Origin: Bacteroidales bacterium
GTDB lineage: Bacteria; Bacteroidota; Bacteroidia; Bacteroidales; Lentimicrobiaceae
Length of the DNA stretch: 64,000 nucleotides
Reading direction: 5' to 3'
Assembly (NCBI GenBank): GCA_016788045.1
Contig: JAEUTG010000020.1
Coordinates: 1 to 64,000, forward strand
Shown here: piece by piece, positions 63,697 to 64,000 of the stretch
Layout of the letters: the number at the start of each line of letters is the position of its first letter
How positions within the stretch are numbered: position 1 is the first letter of the stretch
The notes under the pieces: model-generated
Seen by the model: the letters and a program-made list of their open reading frames with translations, nothing else
Told to the model about the DNA's origin: nothing
Database searches by the model: none
Translations under genes and position numbers: made by a program

Positions 63697-64000
63697 ATGA
63701 AGGAATTGAATCAACAAGAATATTCAGAATATATATTCAAAGACTTTCAAGATAATTTCCCTGAATTTTTAGACTGCTACAGATTCGAAACAGATGAATT
63801 AATTGTTGAATATCCAAGTCATAATGAAAGCTTGACTCTCTGGATTTCAACTCAAGACTGTGAATTAACGGTTGGGTTTGACCAAACTGGACAATGTGTC
63901 TGGCACACTCATATGAGCCTTTTCGGAGCCTATGAACCTGAAGACGAATTGAGAGAAGCAGTAAAATTCATAAAAGGCATATTTGCAGGTACCCAGAAAA
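63697..64000 (+). CDS. Unrecognised protein, 3' end cut by the window
   Basis: The open frame starts at ATG 63697 and runs without a stop to the window edge (101 codons seen). It begins MKELNQQEYSEYIFKDFQDN and contains SLTLWISTQDCELTVGFD, QCVWHTHMSLFGAY and DELREAVKFIKGIFAG. It has no signal peptide or membrane helix. The alternating beta and helix pattern and small acidic look recall bacterial toxin-immunity proteins, but that is a guess. Its codon use (gaa, aat, ttg) is clearly more AT-rich than its neighbours, which suggests recent gain. Confidence 0.7.
   Translation, partial: MKELNQQEYSEYIFKDFQDNFPEFLDCYRFETDELIVEYPSHNESLTLWISTQDCELTVGFDQTGQCVWHTHMSLFGAYEPEDELREAVKFIKGIFAGTQK

Overview
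The window looks like a chromosomal piece of an anaerobic or facultative member of the phylum Bacteroidota, probably Bacteroidales-like. The evidence is the gliding genes gldF and gldG, six large secreted proteins that end in type IX secretion (T9SS) sorting domains, a eukaryote-type citrate synthase, a TonB receptor with a carboxypeptidase-regulatory-like N-terminus, and promoters of the Bacteroidota type (TTG, about 19-22 bases, TAnnTTTG) in front of most transcription units. Genus and species cannot be read from the sequence. No rRNA, tRNA, CRISPR array, prophage or transposase gene was found.

Layout. 1-979: a tandem 340-bp repeat full of short hairpins. 980-9552: housekeeping genes (lgt, glycosyltransferase, dprA, PrsW-like, cupin, rsgA, dtd, TonB receptor, DCC protein). 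9737-12926: isocitrate dehydrogenase and citrate synthase as an operon, then YjbQ. 12955-17602 (minus): gldF, gldG, a DUF4340 protein and a nucleotide-sugar epimerase. 17724-22673: SAM hydroxide adenosyltransferase, small proteins and a beta-propeller T9SS protein. 22719-28750: a phosphate-uptake block with two PiT transporters, a Na/Pi cotransporter and a PhoU-like DUF47 protein. 28877-36698: DEAD-box helicase, KASIII-like enzyme, HD protein, MarC, and two histidine-degradation genes (ftcD, hutI) that flank a four-helix-bundle gene set between heptamer arrays. 36988-44111: three secreted proteases (one S8, two C10). 44204-49230: phoH, a GIY-YIG gene between two large palindromic blocks, then aspA and hydF. 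49314-59029: SDR, rseC-like gene, a large T9SS protein and the complete rnfBCDGEA operon. 59220-64000: a GH5/CBM6 glycoside hydrolase, an SRPBCC protein, an NTF2-like protein and the start of an unrecognised AT-rich gene.

How the genes fit together. HydF (with aspA) and Rnf point to ferredoxin-, hydrogen- and ion-gradient-based anaerobic energy metabolism. The proteases and GH5 enzyme point to degradation of external protein and polysaccharide through T9SS. The phosphate block gives several uptake routes with PhoU-like regulatory domains.

The best candidates for something undescribed are two small gene-plus-repeat cassettes. One is a GIY-YIG nuclease-like gene between two direct copies of a REPIN-like nested palindrome that shows a compensatory base-pair change. 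The other is a four-helix-bundle (S23-type) gene between inverted arrays of a 7-bp repeat. A terminator-like hairpin in the leader of the KASIII-like gene is a further candidate regulatory element.
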